Source: Leptolyngbyaceae cyanobacterium MAG.088
GTDB lineage: Bacteria > Cyanobacteriota > Cyanobacteriia > Phormidesmidales > Phormidesmidaceae
NCBI GenBank assembly: GCA_019634055.1
Contig: JAHQVZ010000093.1
Coordinates: forward strand, 1-38,834
DNA length: 38,834 nt
Direction of reading: 5' to 3'
Shown here: in pieces, positions 1 through 8,719 of the stretch
Position numbering within the stretch: position 1 is the stretch's first letter
Layout of the letters: each line of letters opens with the position of its first letter
Notes under the pieces: generated by a model
Seen by the model: only the letters and a program-made list of their open reading frames with translations
What the model was told of the DNA's origin: nothing
Databases searched by the model: none
Made by a program: the position numbers and the translations under genes

Positions 1-812
1 ACTGTTACAGCTACCCAGCTTTGGTGGCCAACTGCTGCTAGAAACGTGCCCAGCCCACCAAAGAAGTAAATGCCTCCTTCTAAAACCTGTAGTTGCCGGT
101 CTAGTTGTTGGCTTTTGTTGCGATACCAGAAAAATTGGTCTCTTAAACGGAAGTGTAAATAGTCTTTAACAGTCAGGTCTGAAAATCCATCATCTCGAAC
201 AGACTGCCTTGAAGTTTGTTTCTCGATACCAAAAAGTTGATTCCAAAATGTTTTCCATAGCTTATTAATGAGCCTGATCACCAACACAATTATCGTTAGA
301 ATCCAACCAAGCTTGTAACGTGCTGGGGTTTCATCTTCATAGGGATTAAGGGCAGCTTGGTGCACCGCACTGCCTTTTAATCGTTCGCTAATAACTTTGA
401 TTTTGTGGGCTAAAACCTCATCTCGATTGTCTTTATATTCTCGAATATAAGGACAATAGCAATAGATTTCGCTCTTTAAGACTTCAGCGCTACCGCGTAA
501 GAGCAACCAATTATTGCCTCGATCGTGTTTGATCGCAAAAGCTAGCAGAGCAGATATTGTAATTGGTAGGATGATGAGAGAGTGTCGTAGTATGCCTGAA
601 GTGTATTGAAGCGTCTCTTGCATCTTACTAAGAGAAGCGTGAGCGACCGATAATGTCACAATGACGACGCTGAGAATTAATAATACATTCCGCAAAAATG
701 AAAATCTAGTCCGATAACGACTTGCATTTTTGCTGTATACATTATGGCGTTGCCATGCAAAGTTTAATAGGTTGCGATCAGGTGTGTCGGCGGATAAATT
801 TTCCTGACTCAT
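1..812 (-). CDS. SLATT/DUF4231-type two-TM membrane protein (3' end outside window)
   Basis: The minus-strand frame is open from an ATG to the window edge (270 residues, no stop), so the C-terminus is missing. Hydrophobic segments lie near residues 43-58 and 76-95, followed by a helical stretch with WLLLRGSAEVLKSEIY (about 102-117). Another hydrophobic segment is near 167-184, and a second unit begins at about 217 (DYLHFRLRDQFFWYRNKS) leading into a further hydrophobic segment. This layout matches the SLATT/DUF4231 group, apparently as two copies. SLATT domains were proposed as membrane pore-forming effectors paired with SMODS or SLOG nucleotide sensors. The start lies 29 bp after the LSDAT gene's stop, so the two form an operon. 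The family call rests on pattern recognition; the pore role is inference from the family. Confidence 0.72.
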   Translation of the reverse strand, partial: MSQENLSADTPDRNLLNFAWQRHNVYSKNASRYRTRFSFLRNVLLILSVVIVTLSVAHASLSKMQETLQYTSGILRHSLIILPITISALLAFAIKHDRGNNWLLLRGSAEVLKSEIYCYCPYIREYKDNRDEVLAHKIKVISERLKGSAVHQAALNPYEDETPARYKLGWILTIIVLVIRLINKLWKTFWNQLFGIEKQTSRQSVRDDGFSDLTVKDYLHFRLRDQFFWYRNKSQQLDRQLQVLEGGIYFFGGLGTFLAAVGHQSWVAVT

Positions 813-841
813 AACCTTATAGCTGATGGGAGTATGCGCTA

Positions 842-1642
842 TTAGATTACCTTAGGATTGAAGTGAGCCTGTAATTGTTTGCTCAAAAGATTTAATGGTT
901 TGCTTAAATTGAAGACTGATAGTTGACTTGGATAATAAGAGGCTGTTAGCTCTTGAATTATCGATTTATCAGAAGGGGGGATGCCATGGATAGTATTTGC
1001 GATATCATCTGCTAATCGTCCACTACCGGCAATGACGATTGTTGGCTGACCCACTGATAAGTTGAGGCGTAGGTCGGTCAGTGAAATTTTGCCACCGTTG
1101 ATCAAGATAGTAATGGAAGGGGATTGAGCTGCAAGGATAGCTGCACAATGCGCTAACCAAGGGGATTCGTTGCCCCAATTAATACCTGGAATTAGGGCGA
1201 AATGTGTGTGATGTTCTTCTAAATTAGTCAGCTCTCGGTTCTTAATATCAATGGCTAAGTTGAGGATGTGGCCTGGTAATTTAACTTTTGCTTTGGGTGC
1301 AACGCCTACTAAATTAAAACTTCCACCAATATGTCGGCGTGCCTGTCCCATCATTTGAATGACGCCGGCGTCTGTGCCACCATCAAAAACCGTAATTTTA
1401 TAGGCCTCTGCAATAGGAGCTAGGACTTTGGTAAATAGCTGGGCAACCCTGTTTCTACTTTCCTGACTCATATTGCTGGCCCCACCGATGACGACCATGC
1501 TGGGGGAAGGGGTCGTTAAGCCCAAGGCATCTAAAGATTTTGCATAGGTGAATGTAGCGGGCACATCCAGCACATGGGCTGTTTGGCCATTGGCAAACTT
1601 ATATCTGAAGACACCTGTAGCTTTGGTAGAGTTTTTAGTCAT
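842..1642 (-). CDS. LSDAT_prok (SLOG superfamily, TRPM-N-like) nucleotide-sensor protein
   Basis: This 266-residue protein carries the signature of the LSDAT branch of the SLOG Rossmann-like superfamily, known from the N-terminus of TRPM channels. Visible motifs are GGASNMS (53-59), VFDGGTDAG (85-93), LINGGKIS (180-187) and IAGSGRLADDIA (204-215); the last resembles the TRPM GSGR(A)(S/A)D loop. SLOG domains bind or process nucleotide-derived ligands. The gene is immediately upstream of a SLATT/DUF4231 membrane protein, the partner expected for a SLOG sensor with a membrane effector. The ATG is preceded by a modest TAGGA ribosome site. No signal peptide or TM segment is visible, so it is probably cytosolic. 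The ligand cannot be read from sequence. Confidence 0.82.
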   Translation of the reverse strand: MTKNSTKATGVFRYKFANGQTAHVLDVPATFTYAKSLDALGLTTPSPSMVVIGGASNMSQESRNRVAQLFTKVLAPIAEAYKITVFDGGTDAGVIQMMGQARRHIGGSFNLVGVAPKAKVKLPGHILNLAIDIKNRELTNLEEHHTHFALIPGINWGNESPWLAHCAAILAAQSPSITILINGGKISLTDLRLNLSVGQPTIVIAGSGRLADDIANTIHGIPPSDKSIIQELTASYYPSQLSVFNLSKPLNLLSKQLQAHFNPKVI

Positions 1643-2190
1643 ATATATTTCCTACCTAACGGTTCGCTTCAGATATAAGTTCTCTAAATGGATACCAAGA
1701 TAATATAGGTCCATAACATGCAAAATGCGCCAAGTGCCTAGGTGATTAATGATACAGAGCGCTATTATTGTCTAAAGTAAGAATGATATCCGGAAAATAC
1801 CATTAAACTTCTTTACATCCTGGTCGTAACCCGTAAACTTGACACAATTTTAACTGTCTCAAAAACTAATAAGTATTTATACGTTTAGTTCTATAGCCTC
1901 TAACTTCTCTTACTGAAGTCTTGGATTGTACTCTTTAAAGCAATTGAAACACTGTTTTGGTCAGTGGTATGTTTTGCGTACGCTGCTTGATACCTAAAAT
2001 TTTTGAGAGCTTTGTACTATTTCTAAATCAATACATGTGTATATGTCTTGATATTCTTTTGGCAGCAATAAAAACGTGCTTTATATCGAATTACACTGTG
2101 TATTTACGGAAAATAAGAGTATATACGCATATTTTAAATATCTCTAATGTATGTTTAAGAGGATGTCTGTAGATTGCTGAGTGAGTGTGT
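1643..2190. other. Divergent intergenic region of the immunity island
   Basis: This AT-rich spacer separates the LSDAT/SLATT operon from the divergent TIR-WD40 gene and should hold both promoters. A TTGACA hexamer occurs at 1839-1844 on the plus strand, but no well-spaced TATAAT-like partner is evident, so I do not call a promoter. A 71-codon TTG-started frame in the right half looks like noise. I see no repeat or RNA gene. Confidence 0.5.
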
Positions 2191-5100
2191 ATGAGTCTAA
2201 ATAATCCGATGACTCGACATAGGTTACGCCTTGCTTATCAGCGGCCTAAAGAAGATCGTCTCAGGCGTATTGCTGTGGTTAAGCCACGGGATAACGATAT
2301 TTTTATTAGTTATGCTGCTCAAGACGGGGAATTTGTTCGGTGTTTAGATAAGGCAATTCGGGATCAAGGCTTTGATCCCTGGATTGATTTTGACGATATT
2401 CCGAATTTTAAGCAGCTGTCGGATAATGAACATTATAAACAGCATATTAAAAATGGCATCTTGGGAGCAGATGTTTTTGTTTTAGTGCTTTCTGATGCAG
2501 CCCTTGCTTGCCAAAAAACGACAGAAGAGCTTAGATTAGCCCAACGCTTAAATAAGCTGATTGTTCTTTTAAGTAAGGATGTGAGTAATGAGTTTGAGCG
2601 TCTCAAGGATGAGTTTTATGATTTGCAGTATTTAGAGTGTGTTTCTCCAGTCATAGAGCAAGCATTTGAACAGGTTGCTCGTAATATTATTCATTTGCAG
2701 ACTTATATAAGACTGTTGGCACGGGCAAAAGAATGGGATCGACAGGGACGTCCTAATCAGTATTTGCTCACTCCGGAAGATCTGAAAGAGGTTAAAAAGC
2801 AAAAGCAGTGGATTGAAACTCACAAGTTGGGTGAGCAGTTTAAATTTACAGATTTGCAGAAAGTATTTTTAAAGACGGTTAATACGGTCCATGAAACGTC
2901 TGAATATTTTCGTAAAAGCCCACCTGATATTTTTATGTCTTATGCTCGTAGTAATCAGAAGTTTGTTGAGCAACTAAACAAGGCCCTTAAGAAAGATCGC
3001 TGGAGAGTGTGGATTGATCGAGACCGAATTCCAGTAGCTGCTAACTGGCGTACTGAAGCTGAGGAAGGGATACGTTATGCTCATACTGTGATTTTTGTTA
3101 TTTGTGCTGACTCTCTTATTTCAAACAATTGTCGATGGGAGTTTGAGAAGGCGAGAGAGTACAACAAGCGTATTATTCCGGTGATTAGTCATAGTGCTTA
3201 TGATCGTGATGTCTTCTATTCTATGGGGCTCCAGTCAGTACAATACGTGTCATTTGTTCGCAAGAACCAATCATTTGAAAAATCTTTGACGACGTTGTTG
3301 GATGCTCTTAAAGAAAATTTGGATGATCTAAAAACCTATAGAAGGCTCTTACTCAAGGCCTATGAGTGGTCTGAGAGCGATCGATTAGACACGCTTTTAA
3401 TGTCTCGCCATGAGTATAAAGGCATTGAAAATTGGTGTAAACAGCGTAAAAGTGTACAAAAAAACGATAATCGTGAGTTGGAGCCTCTTCTCTCTCGTCA
3501 GAAAGAGTATATTCGAGCAAGCCAACGTTATTTAGCTTTGCAACGTAAGCGCCAGAGCTTATTTTTATCTGCGACAGTGGGGATTGTTAGTGGTCTTTCC
3601 TTTCTATTGTTGACTACAACATTTAGTGAAATTAGAGCACTGGTGAGATCTCTGGATGATCTCAATGGCTTAGATGCATTGGTGACAGGATTGCAGGCAG
3701 GTCAACGGGTTCAGCGTCATGCCTTTTTTATTGATTTGTTAGGTTCTAGATTAGATGTTAGGGCAACAACAGCACTGCATAGAACAGCACTTGAACTGAG
3801 AGAGGTGAATCGTTTTGAGGAGCATGGTGGGAAGGTTTTTGCTGCTGTTTTTAGTGCGGATGGTCAACAACTAGTCTCAGTAGGACGTGATAAAACGGTT
3901 CGCTTCTGGAATTTGAGTGACTATGAAACAATCGAAAAAAAACAAGAAGATATTTCATCTTGCCCAGCAGCTGAGAAGAGAAATATTGGATTTCATGGGG
4001 ATCCTATTATCACGGTTGACTATAGTTCGGATCAAGAATATGTAGCGACTGGAGATATAGAGGGATTTGTGAAAATATGGACATGTTCTGGTCAACTCTA
4101 CAAAACATTGCCTAAAAGACATCAATTTCTAGATTCTGACGATAAAATTCAGGGGGCTCGAGTGAGTCGTGTCTCATTTAGTCCAGGTGGTTATTATCTG
4201 GCATCTGCTGGAACAGATAGTCAAATTTTTCTCTGGACTCGAGGTGATGATTTTACAAATCCGATTAAGCTTGAACATCCCAAACAATCTGACAACTCAA
4301 AACGGCCTGAGATTACTGCTATGGCCTTTAGCCCTAACGGGAAGTATCTTGCGTCTGCTGATTCACAAGGGCATGTCTATTGGTGGGAATTAAAGCATCA
4401 GCCTAACAAACCGCCTGCAGTTGAGCTTCTAGATGTTTTTCAATACAAAGCACCTGAAGGTCCACTTCCTCCTCATCTGACAACTGTAACATTTAGTCCG
4501 AATAGTTCTTTATTGGCCTTTACAGGTCTGAGAGCTTCTATCCAAGTTCAGGATTTAAAGCAAGAAACTGGGCGATTGTTAACAGGTCACGATGGTTTTG
4601 TTTATAGTCTCTTATTTAGCTCTGATGGAAAAACGTTGGCATCTGCCAGTGCTGATGCTACGGTAAAACTTTGGAATCCTAGAAATGAACAGGGTAAGGA
4701 ATTAGTGCATACGCTAAGGGGACATCAAGGCCCAGTATATCGATTGGCATTTGGACCGCAGGATGATGTTCTGGCTACCGGTGGAAAAGATGGGATTATA
4801 CGGTTATGGTTGCGGGAAAAGGGTATTCAAATAGATTCTTTTGAAGGTCATAAGGATGAAATTTCTAGTCTTGCTTTTGCTCCTAAACCATCTTTAGGCT
4901 ATACGACACCCATCTTGGCTTCTGCTAGTGATGATGGCAGCATCAGGTTGTGGAATCTTGATAATCCGATTCAGCGATTACCTCATAATAATAATGTCTT
5001 TGATGTAGCATTTGGCAATGAAGGGAGAGTAATTGCTTCAGGGGGGATTTTTACAGTCAAATTGTGGCGACCGGATGGTACCTCAAAGTCTGACATTGAG

Positions 5101-6192
5101 TTTGCTAAGAATGTTAGGGTTTGGGCTGTTGACTATAGTCCTAATGGAGGAGAAATTTTGGCTGCAGGGGGTTCCAATGGGCAAATCAAACTTTGGAAGC
5201 CAGATATTGATACTCAAGCTCCTTTCCAAAGTCTGGATGCTCATGCTGCGTTAGAAGATTCGGAGATTCTTGAGCAAGGAGTTTTAGATCTTAGCTTTAA
5301 CCATGATGGTCAGTGGTTAGCGTCAGTTGGAACCGATAAAACGCTTAAATTATGGCGGGTTTCTAGCGAGGGTCTCTATAGATATATAACACTACCGCAT
5401 CCTAATGATGTGACAGCTGTCGGATTTAGTCCAAATAATCAATTTTTAGTTACTGGTACTCGGGCAAGAAGCACTAGTGATAAGCGAGGACTTTTTCTAT
5501 GGAAAATAACCCAGCAGTCGATGGCTAACAAGAGAATAGTTCTTAGCAAAACTGAGAGTCCTCTCAAAAAACATGAGGGAAGTATTTTATCAATCGCAAT
5601 TCAACCAAAGGGGAAAAGTTTAATTGCTTCAGGGGGAGAAGATGCAACCATTAACCTGTGGGAGCCGTCAGGAAAATGGCTAAGAACTCTTAGGGGACAT
5701 GGTGACGCGATCACTCAGGTAAGTTTTAGTGCTGATGGGGAATTTTTAGCCTCATCTAGCAAAGATGGCACTATTAGACTCTGGACTGCTCAAGGAGAGC
5801 TAATTTCGATGCTAGAACGACACAATCGTTCTGTATCTAGTGTGGAGTTTGGACCTAAGTCAAACAATATTCTGGCATCATCCAGTGCAAGTGAGGATGT
5901 TTTGATTTGGGACTTATGGAAGGTGCCGACTTCTGAGCTAACCGATCAAAACCAAAAGAGTGTAGTCTTGGATGTTTTGATGTCTGATGGTTGTGCAACC
6001 ATATTGCCGTTTCTAGAAAATTATTATCCTTCTTCTGATCCTGCAAAAGCTAATAAGAAGAATACTGATAAAACAATTAGGATTAAAAAACCTATAACCG
6101 CCAGTAATGAGGACAAAGATTGGCTGAAAGATATTGAGAAATTGAAAGATTTCTGTAGTAGATCCTCAATTTTGCCTAAAGTAATAAGGTGA
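2191..6192 (+). CDS. TIR-TIR-TM-WD40 repeat protein, putative NADase-type immune receptor
   Basis: A 1333-residue multidomain protein. TIR domain 1 spans about 34-140 (DIFISYAAQDGEFV; Glu pair near 112). TIR domain 2 spans about 246-370 (DIFMSYARSNQKFVEQL; NNCRWEFEKA with the candidate catalytic Glu near 317). A linker of the kind found in cyanobacterial STAND/WD40 proteins follows (YEWSESDRLDTLL...EYIRAS), then one hydrophobic segment at about 456-478. About 15 WD40 repeats fill residues 541-1247, enough for two seven-bladed propellers. The last ~85 residues are polar. TIR domains in bacterial defence cleave NAD+; WD40 propellers bind proteins. No NTPase domain is visible between them. An in-frame GTG lies 6 bp upstream; I prefer the ATG, though no strong ribosome site decides it. 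NADase activity is inferred. Confidence 0.88.
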   Translation: MSLNNPMTRHRLRLAYQRPKEDRLRRIAVVKPRDNDIFISYAAQDGEFVRCLDKAIRDQGFDPWIDFDDIPNFKQLSDNEHYKQHIKNGILGADVFVLVLSDAALACQKTTEELRLAQRLNKLIVLLSKDVSNEFERLKDEFYDLQYLECVSPVIEQAFEQVARNIIHLQTYIRLLARAKEWDRQGRPNQYLLTPEDLKEVKKQKQWIETHKLGEQFKFTDLQKVFLKTVNTVHETSEYFRKSPPDIFMSYARSNQKFVEQLNKALKKDRWRVWIDRDRIPVAANWRTEAEEGIRYAHTVIFVICADSLISNNCRWEFEKAREYNKRIIPVISHSAYDRDVFYSMGLQSVQYVSFVRKNQSFEKSLTTLLDALKENLDDLKTYRRLLLKAYEWSESDRLDTLLMSRHEYKGIENWCKQRKSVQKNDNRELEPLLSRQKEYIRASQRYLALQRKRQSLFLSATVGIVSGLSFLLLTTTFSEIRALVRSLDDLNGLDALVTGLQAGQRVQRHAFFIDLLGSRLDVRATTALHRTALELREVNRFEEHGGKVFAAVFSADGQQLVSVGRDKTVRFWNLSDYETIEKKQEDISSCPAAEKRNIGFHGDPIITVDYSSDQEYVATGDIEGFVKIWTCSGQLYKTLPKRHQFLDSDDKIQGARVSRVSFSPGGYYLASAGTDSQIFLWTRGDDFTNPIKLEHPKQSDNSKRPEITAMAFSPNGKYLASADSQGHVYWWELKHQPNKPPAVELLDVFQYKAPEGPLPPHLTTVTFSPNSSLLAFTGLRASIQVQDLKQETGRLLTGHDGFVYSLLFSSDGKTLASASADATVKLWNPRNEQGKELVHTLRGHQGPVYRLAFGPQDDVLATGGKDGIIRLWLREKGIQIDSFEGHKDEISSLAFAPKPSLGYTTPILASASDDGSIRLWNLDNPIQRLPHNNNVFDVAFGNEGRVIASGGIFTVKLWRPDGTSKSDIEFAKNVRVWAVDYSPNGGEILAAGGSNGQIKLWKPDIDTQAPFQSLDAHAALEDSEILEQGVLDLSFNHDGQWLASVGTDKTLKLWRVSSEGLYRYITLPHPNDVTAVGFSPNNQFLVTGTRARSTSDKRGLFLWKITQQSMANKRIVLSKTESPLKKHEGSILSIAIQPKGKSLIASGGEDATINLWEPSGKWLRTLRGHGDAITQVSFSADGEFLASSSKDGTIRLWTAQGELISMLERHNRSVSSVEFGPKSNNILASSSASEDVLIWDLWKVPTSELTDQNQKSVVLDVLMSDGCATILPFLENYYPSSDPAKANKKNTDKTIRIKKPITASNEDKDWLKDIEKLKDFCSRSSILPKVIR

Positions 6193-6212
6193 TATTGCTC
6201 GTATATTCTTCT

Positions 6213-6383
6213 TTACGAAGGAGTACAGCTCGAAGGATCGTTGGAAAAATCACAGCTCTCAAAGTACGCATAAATTATATAGTTTGTACTCCTATCTGCG
6301 TTCAATTGTACTAATTTGGGTGCAAGAGGAAGTATTATGCTGGTAGAGATTAAAGCAATATGAAACCATGCAGACATTTTCAT
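6213..6383 (-). CDS. Small ORF with signal-peptide-like N-terminus (56 aa)
   Basis: A 56-codon frame convergent with the TIR-WD40 gene, ending 20 bp past its stop. It starts ATG with a GGAG ribosome-site match about 7 bases upstream. The N-terminus is MKMSAWFH followed by a hydrophobic stretch (about 9-20), as in a secretion signal or membrane anchor. The C-terminal half is polar with two Cys (44 and 52) and a Ser/Pro-rich end. I recognise no family. Its length is within chance range, so the ribosome site and hydrophobic start are the only support. Confidence 0.3.
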   Translation of the reverse strand: MKMSAWFHIALISTSIILPLAPKLVQLNADRSTNYIIYAYFESCDFSNDPSSCTPS

Positions 6384-6639
6384 AATAGAGTCTCCGGAAT
6401 AATTACTTACTGCATACGTGCTTCAGAAATCTAGTGACTTTCTAGATACTTCCATTGAAACACGCAATTTCCGGGAATGCACAAACTTTATAGACGCTTT
6501 GAAGGCTGTCATAGAAGGTGTAGTTGACGTTTACACCGCCTCGTGATGGTTGTACTCGGTTGTGTCTGGTCAGTTGTAGCTATTGGTCCCTATTGTGGAC
6601 TGGATTTTAGCTGCAGGAACTGATGTAGATATTGCCATG

Positions 6640-7152
6640 CTACTCATGCCAGGAGTGAGGCATGATATTGCGCTTGATGTATAAAGGATGACTCGGTTGG
6701 CCAGAATGATTACGGGCTAAGCAATAGAGTTTTTGACGATGACGGCTCAGCAGTTCTAACACTGTTTGGGCACGGTTGAGGGTAGTGCCCCAGTTGCCCC
6801 AGGCTAAAATGGCCTTTTCTGCTGATGTAATTGCTTCTAGCAGATAACGATTATTTTCAGGACCGATCGGATCGGTGACTGTTTTCAGTACTGATGGGTG
6901 GGGTGTGCGATAGGCAAATAGATTGACGACATTCAACTGGTTATATCCCCAGCGTTGGGCAAACTGTGAGCAAGCCCGAATCGTTGGATCGTCTTGTTCT
7001 GCATCCGCTGTACTGGGGTTAAGCATAATAAACGTCACTTGATGAGCAGGCTCATTAACCTCTGCCCAAGAGCGAGTAAGACAATAACGGTAGCGCTGTG
7101 AACTATCGAAGATAGCCGAGCCATTGGAGGAATTCGTTACAATCGTTAACAT
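6640..7152 (-). CDS. DUF1643 family protein
   Basis: This 170-residue protein matches DUF1643 in length and core motifs: RYRYCLTRSW (about 20-29), FIMLNPSTAD (about 41-50), DDPTIRACSQFAQRWGY (54-70), VVNLFAYRTP and DPIGPENN. The C-terminal half (AILAWGNWGT, LYCLARNHSGQPSHPLYI) also fits the family. The biochemical function of DUF1643 is not known to me; it is small, soluble and widespread. The ATG start is followed directly by the conserved region and there is no signal peptide. It stands alone, between the immunity island and a divergent MFS gene, and shows no visible operon partner. Confidence 0.85.
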   Translation of the reverse strand: MLTIVTNSSNGSAIFDSSQRYRYCLTRSWAEVNEPAHQVTFIMLNPSTADAEQDDPTIRACSQFAQRWGYNQLNVVNLFAYRTPHPSVLKTVTDPIGPENNRYLLEAITSAEKAILAWGNWGTTLNRAQTVLELLSRHRQKLYCLARNHSGQPSHPLYIKRNIMPHSWHE

Positions 7153-7289
7153 CGTGCTGTCAGCCCATCAGTGTTACTGTATCTCGGCGATGTGCTGCCT
7201 GTTTTAGGTTGAGAGGAGCAGGTCTGAAAGCGGCTCAGTCTTGGGAGTGAGAGTTGATGAGCGTTGTGCTGAGAGGCACATCTTCCTTT

Positions 7290-7295
7290 AAGGAG
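7290..7295 (+). promoter_or_regulatory. Shine-Dalgarno site selecting a TTG start
   Basis: AAGGAG lies 7 bases before the TTG codon at 7303. No ATG or GTG in frame is better placed, so this site decides the non-standard start of the MFS transporter. Confidence 0.65.
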
Positions 7296-7302
7296 CATTA
7301 TT

Positions 7303-8595
7303 TTGAGCCTATTTGTCGGTTTAGAGCCTGTTCTCAGGCGGAACTTGGTAGCTATTTTTGTGGCTGGGTTATGTTTTTGGGCTGGTTTAGCCGGGTTGTT
7401 GCCAACGTTGCCTTTATATATTGAACAGTTTGGTGCAACGGGGCAGCAGATTGGTTGGGTGATGGCAAGCTTTGCGATCGGACTATTGGTAATGCGTCCG
7501 GTGATGGCTCGAATGACGGATGAGCGTGGACGTAAGCCGGTATTGTTGCTTGGCTTATTGGCGATCGCAATTGCTCCCTTACTTTATTGGTTAGTGCCTT
7601 TTTTACCTGGGCAAACCTGGCAGCTCAATCTTGGTCCTTATCGGTGGCAGATCGAGTCGGCTATCGTTTTCATGATGGTCTTTAGGGCATTCCATGGGTT
7701 AAGTATTGCTTCGTTTATGACTGCCTATAATGCGTTGGTGGCAGATGTTGCTCCACCGACTCAGCGGGGTGAATTAATTGGTTATATGAGCTTAGTCAAT
7801 CCTATTGGGATGGCCTTGGGGCCTGCATTGGGCGGGTATTTACATGCTGTCTCAGGATTTGTGCAGGTATTTATATCGATGGCAATCTTGGGGGCGGTGG
7901 GGCTAGCCTGTGCGGTTACGATTACAGAGCCGCAGCGGGAGATGTCACAAGTTCCTCGTCAGGATGTATTTTGGTCGTTGCTATGGATGCCGGCTGTACG
8001 CATACCAGCCTTAATGTTGTTGTTAGTGGGTTTGGCGTTTGGTGGATTAGCAACATTTGTGCCTTTGTATGCCCGTGAGTCTAATTTGCTGATTAATATT
8101 GGCTTTATCTATACGGCATCAGCAATCTGTAGTTTTATCATCCGGCTTTTGGTAGGCAAGGCGTCTGACCGCTATGGTCGGGGCCCATTTATTACGTTGG
8201 GATTGGTGTTTTATTCCCTGTCTATGATTGCTCTTTGGCTGGCTGATAGCGAGGCGACTGTGTTGCTAGCAGCGGCTATGCAGGGTATGGGTGGTGGCAT
8301 GTTGATCCCTATGGTGGCCGCGCTGATGACGGATCGCTCAAGACCTACCGAGCGAGGGCTTATGTTCGGTCTGTGTTTAACTGGGTTTGATGTAGGTATT
8401 GCTCTGGCAGGTCCCTTGATGGGACAAATTGCTGATCTAACCAGTTATCGAGATATTTTTGGAGTAGCGGCTTTGATGACTATTATTGGGTTAATCGTCT
8501 TTGTAACGACTTCGAGTAAAGACGTCACCCACTCTCTTGAGTTCTCACTCAGAGGGGGAAAAGACATATATGCCATACCGCATTCGACAACTTAA
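7303..8595 (+). CDS. MFS family transporter
   Basis: A 430-residue integral membrane protein with about 12 hydrophobic segments. The MFS signature between TM2 and TM3 is present (RPVMARMTDERGRKPVLLLG), and a second, weaker copy occurs in the C-terminal half (RLLVGKASDRYGRGPFITLG), as expected from the two-fold MFS repeat. Such proteins export drugs or small molecules by proton antiport, or take up solutes; the substrate cannot be told from sequence. The start is TTG with a strong AAGGAG site. The last ~25 residues are a hydrophilic tail, and the stop codon almost abuts a tRNA on the opposite strand. A HIP1 site lies inside the gene, consistent with resident DNA. Confidence 0.87.
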   Translation: MSLFVGLEPVLRRNLVAIFVAGLCFWAGLAGLLPTLPLYIEQFGATGQQIGWVMASFAIGLLVMRPVMARMTDERGRKPVLLLGLLAIAIAPLLYWLVPFLPGQTWQLNLGPYRWQIESAIVFMMVFRAFHGLSIASFMTAYNALVADVAPPTQRGELIGYMSLVNPIGMALGPALGGYLHAVSGFVQVFISMAILGAVGLACAVTITEPQREMSQVPRQDVFWSLLWMPAVRIPALMLLLVGLAFGGLATFVPLYARESNLLINIGFIYTASAICSFIIRLLVGKASDRYGRGPFITLGLVFYSLSMIALWLADSEATVLLAAAMQGMGGGMLIPMVAALMTDRSRPTERGLMFGLCLTGFDVGIALAGPLMGQIADLTSYRDIFGVAALMTIIGLIVFVTTSSKDVTHSLEFSLRGGKDIYAIPHSTT

Positions 8596-8596
8596 A

Positions 8597-8669
8597 CGAG
8601 CCTGGAGGGATTCGAACCCCCGACACCCTGGTCCGTAGCCAGGTGCTCTGTCCACTGAGCTACAGGCTC
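8597..8669 (-). tRNA. tRNA-Arg (anticodon ACG)
   Basis: The minus-strand sequence folds into a full cloverleaf of 73 nt. The 7-bp acceptor stem is GAGCCTG with CAGGCTC and discriminator G. The D-arm holds AGCTCAGTGGACAGAGC. The anticodon stem CCTGG/CCAGG encloses the loop CTACGGA, giving anticodon ACG, read as ICG after A34 deamination. The T-arm contains GGTTCGAATCC. The 3' CCA is not encoded. It lies between the MFS gene and moaC on the opposite strand. Confidence 0.97.
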
Positions 8670-8719
8670 TAACAGAACTAAACTTTAACATACTGTTGAG
8701 GCGCTATTCAAAAATTTAG

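Noticed and set aside
1957-2172. 71-codon plus-strand frame upstream of the TIR-WD40 gene
   Set aside because: TTG start, no ribosome site, Cys/Ile-rich composition unlike a protein; it lies in the divergent promoter region.
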